Both the position numbers and the translations under genes were made by a program. Below, piece by piece: positions 9,903-19,824 of a DNA stretch of 64,000 nt. The stretch is from positions 1-64,000 of the forward strand of contig JANEZZ010002364.1 of the NCBI GenBank assembly GCA_026122225.1, given 5' to 3'. The stretch's first letter is position 1; every line of letters starts with the position of its first letter. The notes beneath the pieces were generated by a model, which saw nothing but the letters and a program-made list of their open reading frames with translations, was not told where the DNA came from and made no database searches. The DNA comes from Heloderma charlesbogerti (Eukaryota; Chordata; Lepidosauria; Squamata; Helodermatidae).

Positions 9903-10042
9903 GTAAGTCTCATCCCAGGGGGGATCCGCGGGGGGCACGGGGGTGGCAGGCCGTTCCGCCACAGATTTCAGGGGGCCGAATTCACTGGCATTCAGCCTCA
10001 CCGAGATCCGTGGTGGAATTCTCTGACATCCCTAGCCCTAGG

Positions 10043-10325
10043 GTCTTTCAAGTTATGCCCCTCTTCCTCCTCCTACTTAGAAACTTGAGTTCTTATAGTG
10101 GAGAGAGGGGACAGGGACTTAGCCTAGGCCATCCATTTGTCAAGCTCTTTGGAGGAATCTCTCCCTCATCTTTGCTCACTAGGGAGGGTCTCTCCCCTGG
10201 CCCCTGATCTAGCTGTTCCAACTCTGGTTCAGAATCAGAGCTGTCAGACATCTCACAGTGCTTGGACTCATCCCTGACAGATTGTTGCAGCCCTAGTTTC
10301 TCCTGTGCTTCAATGGCACCACTGC
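10043..10325. other. Unclassified repeat-like sequence
   Basis: Moderately GC-rich sequence with no gene. It includes TTCAGAATCAGAGCTGTCAGACATC, but I cannot assign it to a family. Confidence 0.35.
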
Positions 10326-10424
10326 ATAGGGATGTCAGAGAATTCCACCACGGACTGAAGTGGGATCGAATTCCCTTCAGTCTGTGCCACGGAATCCTCT
10401 GCGGAATGGCACCACGAGGTCCTC
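10326..10424 (+). mobile_element. PAL end A fragment (PAL16 subfamily)
   Basis: TAGGGATGTCAGAGAATTCC starts at 10326, followed by a hairpin around GAAGTGGGATCGAATTCCC and GCCACGGAATCCTCTGCGG. This matches the first about 95 bp of PAL16 at 60940. The element is then interrupted by an unrelated inverted repeat and never completed in this form. Confidence 0.7.
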
Positions 10425-10760
10425 CATGTCAGCACCCCACTTGCCCCCAGCTCAGCTTTGTATTTCCACATCCAGCTCATTAGCAAACCTCCTGTTAATT
10501 ATCTCACTGGGTGACTTTGGGCTGGACTCTAACCACTACACCATACTTCTGTTATATGAAACTCTTGAAGAAAAAGAGACAGTATAATGGAAAGTTCTTT
10601 CTGAAGCAGTCACACTTCACTTGTACAAATGCAGCATGAAGGGAAAGATCAGCAACCTTATCTTTGTCTGAATGAAAAGCACACTCTGCACATGCTCAGG
10701 GAATGGACAAAATGAGGAATAAACATACCAGGGAATATGAAGAACTATATTCTTCCATTA

Positions 10761-10791
<31 letters not shown>

Positions 10792-10939
10792 TCTCCCTCA
10801 ATCCAGCTGTTCCCTGGAAACCCCCCCCCCATTCACCCAAGGATCTTCTGAGATAACTAACAGGAAGTCTGATAATGAGCTGGATGTGGAAATACAAAGC
10901 TGAGCTGGGGGCAAGTGGGGTGCTGACATGTGTAGGAGT
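10425..10939. repeat. Long inverted repeat around a (TG)n-containing spacer
   Basis: Arms of about 85 bp (about 10425-10507 and 10849-10939) are near-perfect inverted copies, including GTCAGCACCCCACTTGCCCC and its complement, and CACATCCAGCTCATT and its complement. The spacer of about 340 bp includes a SINE-like fragment and a (TG)n run at 10762-10787. A third partial copy of an arm lies at 11027-11062. Confidence 0.8.
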
Positions 10940-11095
10940 ACGTTGCATTGAACTCAGTAAGACTTACTTTTGAGTAGACATGCACAGAGTTGGTTCTCCT
11001 CTCCATTTTAGCCTCACAATGTCACCAACAAGGCTGGATGTGGAAATACAAAGCCTAGCAGGGGGAATAATACCTCATGCAGAGCTCCAGACTGG

Positions 11096-11260
11096 CATGG
11101 TCATTTTAAAAGGTTTTTTCTTTCTTTCAAACAGCGTTGCTTTAAACCAAGAGTGCATCACTCAGGCACACCTGGGGCAGCCTTGTTTTGGGAAGCCTCC
11201 AGGAGGAGGAAGTGTTTTGGCTGAAAGTAATTACTGCACGTCTCAGGGCAGGGGAAAAAA
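11096..11260 (-). repeat. Dispersed segment shared with PAL16 interior
   Basis: The stretch with CATTTTAAAAGGTTTTTTC, GCGTTGCTTTAAA, CACTCAGGCACACCT and AGGAAGTGTTTTGGCTGAAAG matches, in inverse orientation, 61210-61350 inside PAL16. It is therefore a piece of the same transposon subfamily. Confidence 0.65.
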
Positions 11261-11323
11261 TACGTACATATCTATGAAAAATAGCCTTTCTTACGGAAGT
11301 TATGCGGAATTACGGCTGTTGTT

Positions 11324-11940
11324 TAGGGCTGACGGAGAATTTCTCCACGAATCTTTGGGAGGCCGAGCGCCGACACATTTGGCCCCCTGAAAGTGTTGGG
11401 GAAATTCTCCGCCGGCCCCCGCCCACCCCCAGGATGGGACTTACCTTCGGCGAATGTCCCTCTCGACGGCAGGTCTCGGCGGCGTTTCGGCGGGGGCAGC
11501 GGCTGGTCTCCCGACCGGCTGCCGCTGCCGCCATTGCAAAAAAAAAAGTAAAGTAAAAAAAAACACAAACACACCCATGATAGGCTACATAATGATTTAC
11601 GCAGCCTATCACGGCTAGATTTCCAAAGTCAGCTGTGATAGGCTACGTAAATCATCACGTAGCCTATCACAGGTGACTTTGAAAAAAAAAAAAAAGCACG
11701 TACGCAAATGGCGGCGCCCATGGGGTGCCGCCATTTGCATTCCTTAGTTTGGCACGTCTAGTGTACGTAAAGATTTACATAGACTATGGCGAAAATAAGG
11801 GAACGTCCGCCCCAGGTAAGCCTCATCCCAGAGGGAATCCCCCGGGGGGGGGGCAGGCCATTCCACCATGGATTTCGGGGGCCGAATGCCAGTGCATTCG
11901 GCCTCACTGAAATCTGTGGCAGAATTCTCCGCCATCCCTA
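11324..11940 (+). mobile_element. PAL5: chimeric element with two A-type ends
   Basis: The left end (TAGGGCTGACGGAG) and the right end (GAATTCTCCGCCATCCCTA) are both A-type with their hairpins, unlike the usual A/B pairing. Donors face outward: minus CG..AAG|GTAAGTC at 11443-11444 and plus CCCAG|GTAAGC with GT at 11816. P1 palindromes at about 11577-11614 and 11632-11670, P2 at about 11704-11738 and P3 at about 11756-11790 follow. The array then breaks at about 11804 straight into the right donor region. Flanks (CTGTTGTT, ATACATTT) do not match, so it is a recombinant or end-deleted copy. Confidence 0.75.
11445..11534 (-). other. First-exon-like open frame in PAL5
   Basis: Minus-strand ATG in GCAATGGCGG context opens 30 codons beginning MAAAAAGRETSRC and ending GHSPK. 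The frame runs exactly to the GTAAGT donor at 11444. Same layout and reading phase as at 9813-9902. Confidence 0.4.
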
Positions 11941-12233
11941 ATACATTTTGAGGGAAAAGCTATTACAATGTCATGTGTAATTTAGAAATAAGTATGCCAT
12001 GAAGTGTAGCACTCTTGTGATTATATCTGGTTAAAGATGTGGAAATGTTACTTCTAACTGATGCTTAATAGTAACTTTGTAACTGAGGCCTTCCATTGGC
12101 ATCTTGCCAATTGTCCATAAAGCTGTTGCTATCATACTACCAAGGAAGCATTTATGAACCTTACTGAATTTGCGGTTGGACCATGTGCATATGTAATTGA
12201 TAGGAGAATCATAAAGATCAATTAGCAAATGAC
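11941..12233. other. No recognisable feature
   Basis: AT-rich, no supported feature. Confidence 0.5.
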
Positions 12234-12241
12234 TATTCTAT

Positions 12242-12980
12242 TAGGGCTGTGTACCACTTCAGCATGAACCCCAAGCCCTGAGTTGAAGTGGGGTGCTTCA
12301 GGCCACTTCCAAGGTGAGGCACATGGGGCACAAAGTGGCCCAAAGTGAATTGGGTAGCTGTAAAGCGATTCAGTACACTTCTGTGCGATCCAGAAACCCA
12401 GCTGCTCTGCCACCACCACTACTGCCACCCAGCCCCCAGCTCCTGACCTGGGTCCTATGGACGCGCACTGGCAGGCATCTTGTTGTTCCAGAGGGGGGTG
12501 CAATTTTTAAAATGGTGACTCCCTGTATTTCTGGAAATACAAGGAGTCGCCCATTCCCCAGAACAAGACAGCTGCTGGCATGTGTGCAGAGGGCCTAGGA
12601 GCTGGTGGCAGCAGCAGATCCCCCAGTGGCACCTGAGGCATTGGCAGCACTGGTGGCACTGGCAGCTCCCCCAGTGCCAGCACCGCCCACCTGGCAGTGC
12701 CAGCAGCAGCGGCTCCCCTGGCAGCACCGGTGGCAGCTCACCCAGTGGCGGTGGTGCTGCCCATGGAACAAGCCTAAGGGCCCAGGTAAGGAGCTGGGGG
12801 CTGGGTGGCATATGTGTGTGTGGGGGGGAAGCTGGATTCAGAGGTCCAAATACCACTTCAGCTTCACAGGCCAAGGAGAGTTGGTGTGGGGGGGGTCAAA
12901 TCAAACCGAACTGAATTGGGCCCACCTCAGAAGCCCGAAGCAGCCACCAAGTCAGATCAGGGGGTCCGTGCACCACCCTA
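12242..12980 (+). mobile_element. GX740 element: 739-bp hAT-like transposon with exact duplication
   Basis: TAGGGCTGTG at left and CACCACCCTA at right are flanked by TATTCTAT (12234-12241 and 12981-12988). The middle has a hairpin around ATTTCTGGAAATACAAGGAG with TTTTTAAAATGGTGACTCC, and a CAGTGCCAGCAGCAGCGG-type GC-rich region. An outward donor GCCCAG|GTAAGG (GT 12786) lies toward the right end, and a weaker minus-strand CAG|GTCAGG (12446-12447) toward the left. The layout resembles PAL although the sequence differs. The second copy is at about 28654-29276. Confidence 0.8.
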
Positions 12981-12988
12981 TATTCTAT

Positions 12989-13516
12989 TTACTTTTATTG
13001 GCTCATAAATATGGGCCAATGGACTGACAACTGGGTATTAAAGGGTTATTGGTCAGCTGGTTCTGGCTAGACACTATGAAAATGGGGTGCAGAATCTCAG
13101 GTCTGGGGTCCCAAACCAGCCCTCCAAGGTTCCTGAGATGGCCAAGCCCCCTTTTCCCGGCCCCACTGCCTTTCCCCTGACCACCAATCATATTGTGATT
13201 TCCTGGCTTTTGTGCAGCATTTTTCCCCCTTCTAAAAGGTTGAGATGTCTCCCCTAAAGCTTTGTTACTGACAGTAAGAGTTATGAGCTAAACTATGGTG
13301 GTATGTTTGGTATTGTGGTCCCTTTTGCCTTTGGCCCTGCCCACCACTGAAATGCAGCCACTGAAACTTTCCTTGAAATAGAATTCAGCCCTTGTGCAGA
13401 AAGAGGTTCACCATCCCTGCTATACAAGGGAGTCTCCATACTGCCTAGAGACAATGCAGTCAGTTTTGGGAACTAGCCGGGCAAAGAAGAGCCAGAGGGA
13501 CTAAAAGTATCAGCAT
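12989..13516. other. No recognisable gene
   Basis: No supported feature between GX740 and HX500. Confidence 0.5.
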
Positions 13517-13524
13517 ATCTTGAG

Positions 13525-14031
13525 CAGGGATGTGTGAACCCACCTCCATCTGGGTTCTCCAAGTGCCCGCCTAGCCCCTGCCCCCACTTACTGATCCCCG
13601 GACTGTGCTCCAGCCCCTCCTGAGTTGGCGAACAGCTGGCACTCAACCTGGTGGCCTCGTCAAGCTCTGCAGCCACCATTTTTTTGAAAAATAAAATGGC
13701 AATAGCAAAACTGTGCAGATTTGTGTATGTGTGAAAATGTGCAGCTTCATAAAAATGCACATTTCGCGCATATGCAAATATGCTCATTTGCAAAATGTGC
13801 ATTTTTGCACATACGCAAATATGTGTATTTGTGCAATCACCATTTTATTTTTCAAAAAATGGAGACCACAGAGGTCAACGAGGCCACCGGGGTGACTGTG
13901 GGCCATTTGCTGGGCAAGGGCATGGGGCAAGTGGGGTCAGGGGCTCGGCAAGTGGGGATCAGGGGTACGGGAGGTGCGGGGGGGGGTTCTGCTGGATTCC
14001 TGAACAGAATTGGGCACCCACGCCATCCGTA
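13525..14031 (+). mobile_element. HX500 element: 507-bp hairpin-rich hAT-like transposon
   Basis: CAGGGATGTGTG at left and GCCATCCGTA at right are flanked by ATCTTGAG on both sides (13517-13524 and 14032-14039). The centre (about 13670-13870) is a long palindrome: CCACCATTTTTTTGAAAAATAA faces TTATTTTTCAAAAAATGGAG. Inside lie tandem hairpins built from TGCACATT, GCGCATATGCAAATATG and similar words. The outer parts are C-rich. The sibling copy is at 60919-61955. Confidence 0.85.
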
Positions 14032-14191
14032 ATCTTGAGGAAAGATGCTGAAAAAAAGAAGCTGAAATTACAGAACGCAAAGCTGAGAGGATTTGCCAGG
14101 AGAGGAGTCCAGAAGCAGTCCTGAAGAGGTTCTTCTCAGCTGATTGTCAGCAGAAGGCAGTGGGATTCAAGAAGCAGCAAGACTTTGGGAG
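14032..14191. other. Short unassigned spacer between HX500 and PAL6
   Basis: A-rich start, then mixed sequence; nothing supported. Confidence 0.4.
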
Positions 14192-14990
14192 TAGGGATGT
14201 ACGAAACTCCCCTTACCTGGCTCCGCCGGGTTCCCCTGGGGGGGAAGCGCTCCGTCCCTCCCCCCGGAATCCTCGCTGGTGGGGAGGCACTCCATCCCTC
14301 CCCCCTGGAATCCTGGCCGGCTGTCTCCGCTCCGCTCCGTGGGGATTCCGCGGAGCCGCCGGCCAGCTCTGCCAGCAGCCGGACATCCAGCCACTGGCTA
14401 GCAGGGACGCAAATGGTGGCGGCCATAGCCGCTGCCATTTGCATCCCTGTAGTCAGCCGTGATAAGCTACGTAAAGACTTGATAGTCAGCTGTGATAGGC
14501 TACGTAAAGACTTGTAGTCAGCCGTGATAGGCTATGTAAAGACGGCGAAAATAAGGGGGAATGCAAATAGCGTCCGCTATGCTATTTGTGTTCCCCTTAT
14601 TTTCGCCGTCTTAGTCTACATAAATGTTTACGTAGACTAAGACGGCCAAAAATAAGCAACGCATTTGCGTACGCGGGGTTTTTTTAAAGCCAGACGTGAT
14701 AGGCTACGTAAGTCTTTACGTAACCTATCACATCTTGTAAAAAAAAAAACAAAACCCCGACAAGACTGCAAATGGCGGCAGCAGCCGGTTGGAAGACCAG
14801 CTGCCGCCGCCGCCACTGCTGCCGCTGGAGCCTCCGCCACCCGGAAGATCCGCCCCAGGTAAGTCTCGTCCCGGGGGGGATCCTCGGAGGGGTGGGAGGT
14901 GGCAGGCCGTTCTGCCACAGATTTTGGGGGGCCGAATGCACTGGCATTCAGCCTCACTGAGATCCGTAGCAGAATTCTCTGCCATCCCTA
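14192..14990 (-). mobile_element. PAL6: palindrome-array element, both ends present
   Basis: End B (TAGGGATGTACGAAAC) at left, end A (GAATTCTCTGCCATCCCTA) at right. Donors: minus CCAG|GTAAGG at 14215-14216 and plus CCCCAG|GTAAGTC with GT at 14859. The core has a P2 (about 14408-14445) and then three shortened P1 half-units in tandem (GTGATAAGCTACGTAAAGAC, GTGATAGGCTACGTAAAGAC, GTGATAGGCTATGTAAAGAC). P4 (about 14560-14595), P3 (about 14612-14642) and P1 (about 14697-14732) follow. The half-units look like collapsed hairpins. Flanks TTTGGGAG and GGGAGGAG are not a clear duplication. Confidence 0.8.
14772..14858 (+). other. First-exon-like open frame in PAL6
   Basis: ATGGCGGCAGCAGCC opens 29 codons (MAAAAGWKTSCRR... 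to HPEDPPQ) running in phase to CAG|GTAAGT. Its C-terminal PEDPPQ equals that of the PAL4 frame, showing common descent; selection for coding is not shown. Confidence 0.4.
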
Positions 14991-15556
14991 GGGAGGAGGC
15001 AACTGAGTGACTTCTTCTTTGCTGTGTCCTTGACAACAAGTGCCTCACTAGAAGAAAGATTTCATAGGAAGCTGAGGCAAGCCTGCTGGTTAAAAATCAT
15101 TTGTCAGAGAAAACTGTGAATCCAAAGTGAGAGAGAGCTAAGGGTCCCACCCCCCGCCAACTCTGTATCCTTTTAGTGAGTTCCTGACCAGAGGGAAAAC
15201 GTCAGGTCCACAACTCTAAGTCATTCTGGAAATGCTAATTGGGGAAGAGGTAGAAGAAAATAGCAATTGTCTTATAACTGGCAATTGTCTTATAATAGGC
15301 AATTGAACCAGAAAACAGAAATACTCAGCTTCCTTGAATGAACTGCAGTTATAAAAGCAAGGAACCAGTAAAGCATATTGATTACATCTAACATATAATT
15401 GAACTTCATATTATGTAAATACATTTTAAATGAACAGTAACATTTTTGTTTTTGCTTTTATACAGACCTTGTCTATTTATCCCACACCTATAGCCTGGTT
15501 CCTGCTTCTGGGGATACAGTTTTATGAAGTACTGAAGAGCATCAACAGAAAATGAA
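14991..15556. other. No recognisable gene
   Basis: No supported feature; AT-rich toward the right. Confidence 0.5.
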
Positions 15557-15607
15557 AGGATAAGAAATTATGGTGCATTTTTAATATGTACCATAATTTC
15601 TTATCCT
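15557..15607. repeat. Perfect hairpin, 18-bp arms and 15-nt loop
   Basis: AGGATAAGAAATTATGGT (15557-15574) is exactly complementary to ACCATAATTTCTTATCCT (15590-15607) with an AT-rich loop. The symmetry ends there, so it is not obviously the core of a larger MITE. Confidence 0.85.
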
Positions 15608-15916
15608 GGGGGAGGGAGGTTGTTATAAATGTGGTATTCAGAACTCCAGGCTTCCATATATGATGGACAGAGAGCTGGGCTTATAAAGTGAATTCTTCCA
15701 CAAGCCCAGATCAAACTGAGCTGACACCCAAAGTATACATTACAGGGAGATGTGTGGGCACTGCATACCTGCATCTCCCTGATAATGTGTGATGGCATAT
15801 ATATGTGCGGTTTACAAAGATTATATTAAAAATACAATATGCAAATTTTAAAAAATGTAAGAAAGACACAAACAGACAGTATACACAAAGACAACATATA
15901 TCTAAAATATCTTAAT
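15608..15916. other. No recognisable feature
   Basis: Nothing supported. Confidence 0.45.
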
Positions 15917-16126
15917 CAGTGGAGGCTGGTGGCTCCGATGTCAGTAGGGCTGTGAATCCACTCTGGGTTTCAGTCAGAACACTAAATGAGCTATCCAAGG
16001 TGCTGAACCCAATCCCCAGAATGGATTCATCACCTTGGATAGCTCCATTAGACTTCTGAATGGTTCTGACTGAAACTCAGAGCAGATCTACAGCCCCACT
16101 GACATTGGAGCAACCAGCCTCCACTG
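15917..16126. mobile_element. HP216 hairpin MITE, second copy
   Basis: CAGTGGAGGCTGGTGGCTCC at the left is answered by its complement at the right end (ACCAGCCTCCACTG). GAGCTATCCAAGGTGCTGAA faces CACCTTGGATAGCTCC near the centre (about 16020). Flanking 8-mers do not match. Confidence 0.8.
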
Positions 16127-17424
16127 GGGAAGACTGGAAATTTAGATTGACAGGCCATTTCTCTTCAGTGCTTTAAGAAGAAATGTCAAAGGACTAGAAG
16201 GGATAGCTGGGGTGGGGTGGGGTGGGGTGGGGTTGCATTAAGAAGGAGATGGTTTAAACCATGAAAAAGGAAGTGTTATTGTAAGTAACCTTGAGCCTTT
16301 GGAATAGGCCAAGGCATAAATGGAAACAAATAACTTAAATTATTATGATTATCTGGAAGCTCCATTTGGATTATCACAATTGTAGATAGAGCAGTGCTTG
16401 TTTGTTTTATTATGTGATTGCTACACAATGATTCCTTACCCAATAATCAAAAGATCTCTCTTGAGCTACAGATGGGGTCTGAAGAAGTTAAATGTCTCAT
16501 TGATTTGAATATGATTTGAATTAGATTCTTACAGAAGCTGTTGAGATTACTTGTATTTGTGTGGCATCTTACAGTGTACGAAAGGACTGCATAGCCCCCT
16601 CTCCTTCGCTGTATTAATCTAAATAAATCGAAGTACATCTTTTCTTTCCTCATTGCTGCAAGGATCATCTACTGTGTGGCATATGTCACCACATTGTTTC
16701 TGAAGTGTACATTTTAATGCTACCTAAATGTCTGTGCTTAGACTCCTTAGGGGCCTGATGAATGAACCTTGCTTTCTTGCCCTGGAGGGAGACAGATCCT
16801 TAAGCAGAAGGTAATGAGGAGGGCTGTGCCCTCAGTGTTACTTTGTGTGTGTGTTGCATGTGGCAGACGCTCTTGAAACAGCTGGAAGGAAACCATTAGC
16901 ATTCCAAAAAGACGTGTTATAGTGTCACATTGCAATGTCTTCTGGAGCATCTGAGACCTGAGGCAGCAAATATCTCAGACAATGAAATACATTTAAAGGG
17001 ATGCTGTCAAGTTGGAAACCAGTAGACCTATTAAAGAGAGAGGTGGTGAAGAGGGAATGAAGTAAGCATTATTCTAGATATTACATCTTCCCTTTCAGGT
17101 CCAGGTGGGTACTGTGGGTTTGACAACCATCTTTTCACCACTGGAAAGTTTCAGAAAAGAAATAAATGGGCTAGTAGAGGTGTTACTTCCAGAAATTGTG
17201 TGTTAGTTGTACACACCTGCATACACACACACACACACACACAAATATGTGTACACACATGGAAGTAGAACATTGATGTCACTGGTGAAAGTAAACAATA
17301 TTCTGGAAATAGAATATTGAAGTCATTGGTGAAGCTATAGAAAAACTCTCATGTGCCTGAATTTGAGATACATCCGGGTTAGTCATCTTGCTTGTTATTT
17401 ATCTATATGTTTGATTTATTCGAA
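16127..17424. other. No recognisable gene; minor simple repeats
   Basis: A (GGGGT)n run at about 16210-16233 and a (CA)n run at 17222-17243. No supported gene: open frames are short and unpatterned. Confidence 0.5.
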
Positions 17425-17550
17425 CAGCCTTCCCCAACCTGGTGCCATCCAGATTTTTTGGACTACAGCTTACAGCATCCTTGGCTACTGGTTATGCTGG
17501 CTGGGACAGATAGGAATAGAAGTCCAAAACATCTGGAGAGCACCAGATGG
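17425..17550. mobile_element. CAACTCC-type hairpin MITE, right end incomplete
   Basis: CAGCCTTCCCCAACCTGGTG followed by TTTTTTGGACTACAGCTTACAGC and, inverted, GGAATAGAAGTCCAAAACATC. The same plan occurs at 25283, 44046 and 48225. The right terminus is replaced by a microsatellite. Confidence 0.7.
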
Positions 17551-17559
17551 ATGAGAGGA

Positions 17560-17612
17560 TATATATACATAGACATAGACACAGACATAGACACACACAC
17601 ACGCACAAACAA
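17560..17612. repeat. (ATAGACAC)n / (CA)n microsatellite
   Basis: ATAGACATAGACACAGACATAG units followed by CA repeats. Confidence 0.85.
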
Positions 17613-18451
17613 TCCAGGCAATCTCCTTGCACAATGAGGGGAGTGTCCTATTTTTCCCCTGGGTGTTGACAATGAGCTGGGGTCTGGTGAGTCAGTAGGC
17701 CTCTGCTGCAGTCTGGGATTTCATTAGGGTTCTCTGCCTCCTCTGGTATTGTTGCTCCCTGGTGCCAGCAGGTTGCACCAGGTTGCAGCCTGGTGGCTGG
17801 GGCATCAACAGGCTCCTCCATGGACTCAGGGCCCTGTGGTGGCACAGGCCTGGGAATCCTTCTCCATTGCAGCCTCTAACTCTTCCTTCTTGGAGGAATC
17901 TTCCAATGTGGGCATGACAGGGAGAGTAAGGACACACTAGGTAGTTCCACCTCCTCCAGTCCAGTGTGTCCCATCATTGGCCCTGCCACCGTCCACATCT
18001 TGGAGGGCAAATGTCTGCAGAGTAGATGAAGTCTGCTGTCTCTGTGTAGGCTTTCTAGTGGTTTAGAACCCTGATTGTGCAGGCCTCTAAATCACATGGG
18101 GGGCGTACACAAGGACAGCATGCTCTCTGATGTAGGCATTGTTGTCTAAGGTGGCAGGGGCAGAACTAGCTGTCATATCCCCTCTCTCCCCTCATGGAAT
18201 TATAGTTGTGTGAGAATAATGCTTACACTGACAGGGTTATGATCTTCTGCCTTCCAATTCCAGAAGGAAATGCTCAAGGCAGGTGACGTAAATGCAAATC
18301 AACTGACAATTAAAACACCAGATTTTGAGATGTTGCAAAAGAGTATTTTGTAAATATTAGCCAGAATCCAGAGGTTCCAAGAAGCTCAAGAAACCAGAGG
18401 GAAATACGGTAGTACTTGAGAGAGAAACTGGAATTAAGTGGTAGTGTGTGT

Positions 18452-18483
<32 letters not shown>

Positions 18484-18819
18484 ATGCTTTGTATGTATAT
18501 GGCCTAAAGTTAAAATCCTGTTTTTTCCACTTAGAATGTTCTGAGGATGTGCAAAGTCTTAGGATGATTGGAGTGCTGCTGCCTATAGAATAGATCATAC
18601 TGGGCTTAGATATACTGATTGCGTGACACAGCATAAGGCTATGCCATATGTTTATGTAGACCTACCTAGTCTTTCAGGTTTTGATGGGCTTTGTATGTGT
18701 GCATGTATGTGTGTGTGTTTAAGTAGCCCCCTCTGATACATTCATGTTTTAATAAGCTTTGAGGTTATTGGTAATTTTGTGTGCTACTAATGATTTAGGA
18801 TTGGGGGGGGGATAGTGTT
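17613..18819. other. No recognisable gene; (TG)n at 18443-18484
   Basis: A (TG)n tract of about 40 bp at 18443-18484. The remainder shows no conserved open frame. Confidence 0.5.
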
Positions 18820-18915
18820 TTTAGGCCATAATCCTAGGCACACATACCTGTTTGTAAACCCCATTGAATACAGTGGGTCTTACTTCCAAGTGCACATGCA
18901 TCGGATTGTACTGTG
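18820..18915. mobile_element. Short palindromic repeat (ATCCTAGGCACA family)
   Basis: CCATAATCCTAGGCACACATACCTG faces CAAGTGCACATGCATCGGATTGT, with CCCCATTGAATACAGTGGG at the centre. Relatives lie at 40008-40385 and 51226-51305. Probably a very small hairpin MITE. Confidence 0.55.
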
Positions 18916-19249
18916 CATGTTATTATGACATGTTATAACATTTCTAAGCTATAAGATAGCTCAGATACATTGTGTGAGATGGAAAGATGTTATGGGGGGG
19001 AGATGAGATCTAAATAACAACAACAACAACAACAATCCACAAGACAAGCCCAGAGAAGTTTCTGAATCAGAACTAATATGTGATAACAGCACAGGTATGC
19101 TGCACTACAGGTCAACACATAACAATATAGAGAATGTAGCTTGGGTGGATCTATGCAAAGTATTGTGCCTGGTAAAACCATCATGTGATTGCTTCTTCAT
19201 GCACCCAACATGCAATTCAACACACATATACTATGTTAACATCAGTGAG

Positions 19250-19390
19250 AGTAGTGGTGGTTGTTTAGTGGATAGTGTATTAGACTCAGAATAGGGAATG
19301 TTTAATAAGGAACCCCTGTTTGACCATGAAGCTCACTGTGTGACACTGGGCTGGTCACTACACCTCATGGTGGCTGTGGGAACAGAATGG
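19250..19390 (+). mobile_element. Degraded tRNA-derived SINE fragment
   Basis: TTTAGTGGATAGTGTATTAGACTC followed by TGAAGCTCACTGTGTGACACTGGGCTGGTCACT resembles the body of the SINE at 55610-55866 (box-A side plus the GGGTGACTTTGGGCCAGTCAC segment). Internal sequence is lost. Confidence 0.55.
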
Positions 19391-19407
19391 AGCAATCCTA
19401 TGCAAAC

Positions 19408-19824
19408 TAGGGATGTTCATCACTGGGAAATTCAGGTGTTGTTTTTTTACTTGATGGAATTTTGTGGAATGTACAGCTCAATTTAGGATTGTGAGCCAAG
19501 CTTCTGGGTTTCCCCCTAACTCTGGGAACTTTTTTGCACATTTTTTCAGAGGTTCTGCAATTTGAGCAAATTTCTGAACAATTTTCACAAATTACGGCCA
19601 AATTTGTGCAAATTGCTCAGAAATTGTACAAATGCTTATAAATTTGTGTAAATTGTGGAACCTGCAGGAAAAAAATGCACAAAATGCCTGGAAAATCTGT
19701 GAACTACCCTGACTTACTGCAGATTGAGTCAGGCACCACAGCGAGAACCGAAACAAAGTCCAGGGGGCCTGCCAAGGAAAACTCATCAAACTCCACCCCC
19801 AAAGGGATTTCGCCAACATCCCTA
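19408..19824. mobile_element. hAT-like MITE with long imperfect internal palindrome
   Basis: TAGGGATGTTC at left, CCAACATCCCTA at right. Inside, GAGGTTCTGCAATTTGAGC faces GTAAATTGTGGAACCTGC, with the centre near 19595 (AATTACGGCCAAATTTG). No matching 8-bp flanks (ATGCAAAC, AACTACTC). Confidence 0.6.

Larger units (their letters stand above)
9060..10034 (-). mobile_element. PAL4: complete 975-bp element with concentric palindromes
   Basis: TAGGGATA (end B) to CATCCCTA (end A), flanked by GCCCTAGG on both sides (9052-9059, 10035-10042). Donor-like motifs face outward at both ends: minus-strand AAAAG|GTAAGT at 9082-9083, and plus-strand CCCCAG|GTAAGTC with GT at 9903. The core at 9321-9657 is a palindrome of palindromes, listed separately. 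Two P1 palindromes follow at about 9690-9724 and 9750-9786. The exon-like open frame at 9813-9902 precedes the right donor. End A closes with the GGCCGAATTCACTGGCATTC hairpin. No transposase. Confidence 0.88.

Noticed and set aside
14184..14998. TTTGGGAG/GGGAGGAG as target duplication of PAL6
   Set aside because: Only GGGAG is shared in shifted register; not convincing.
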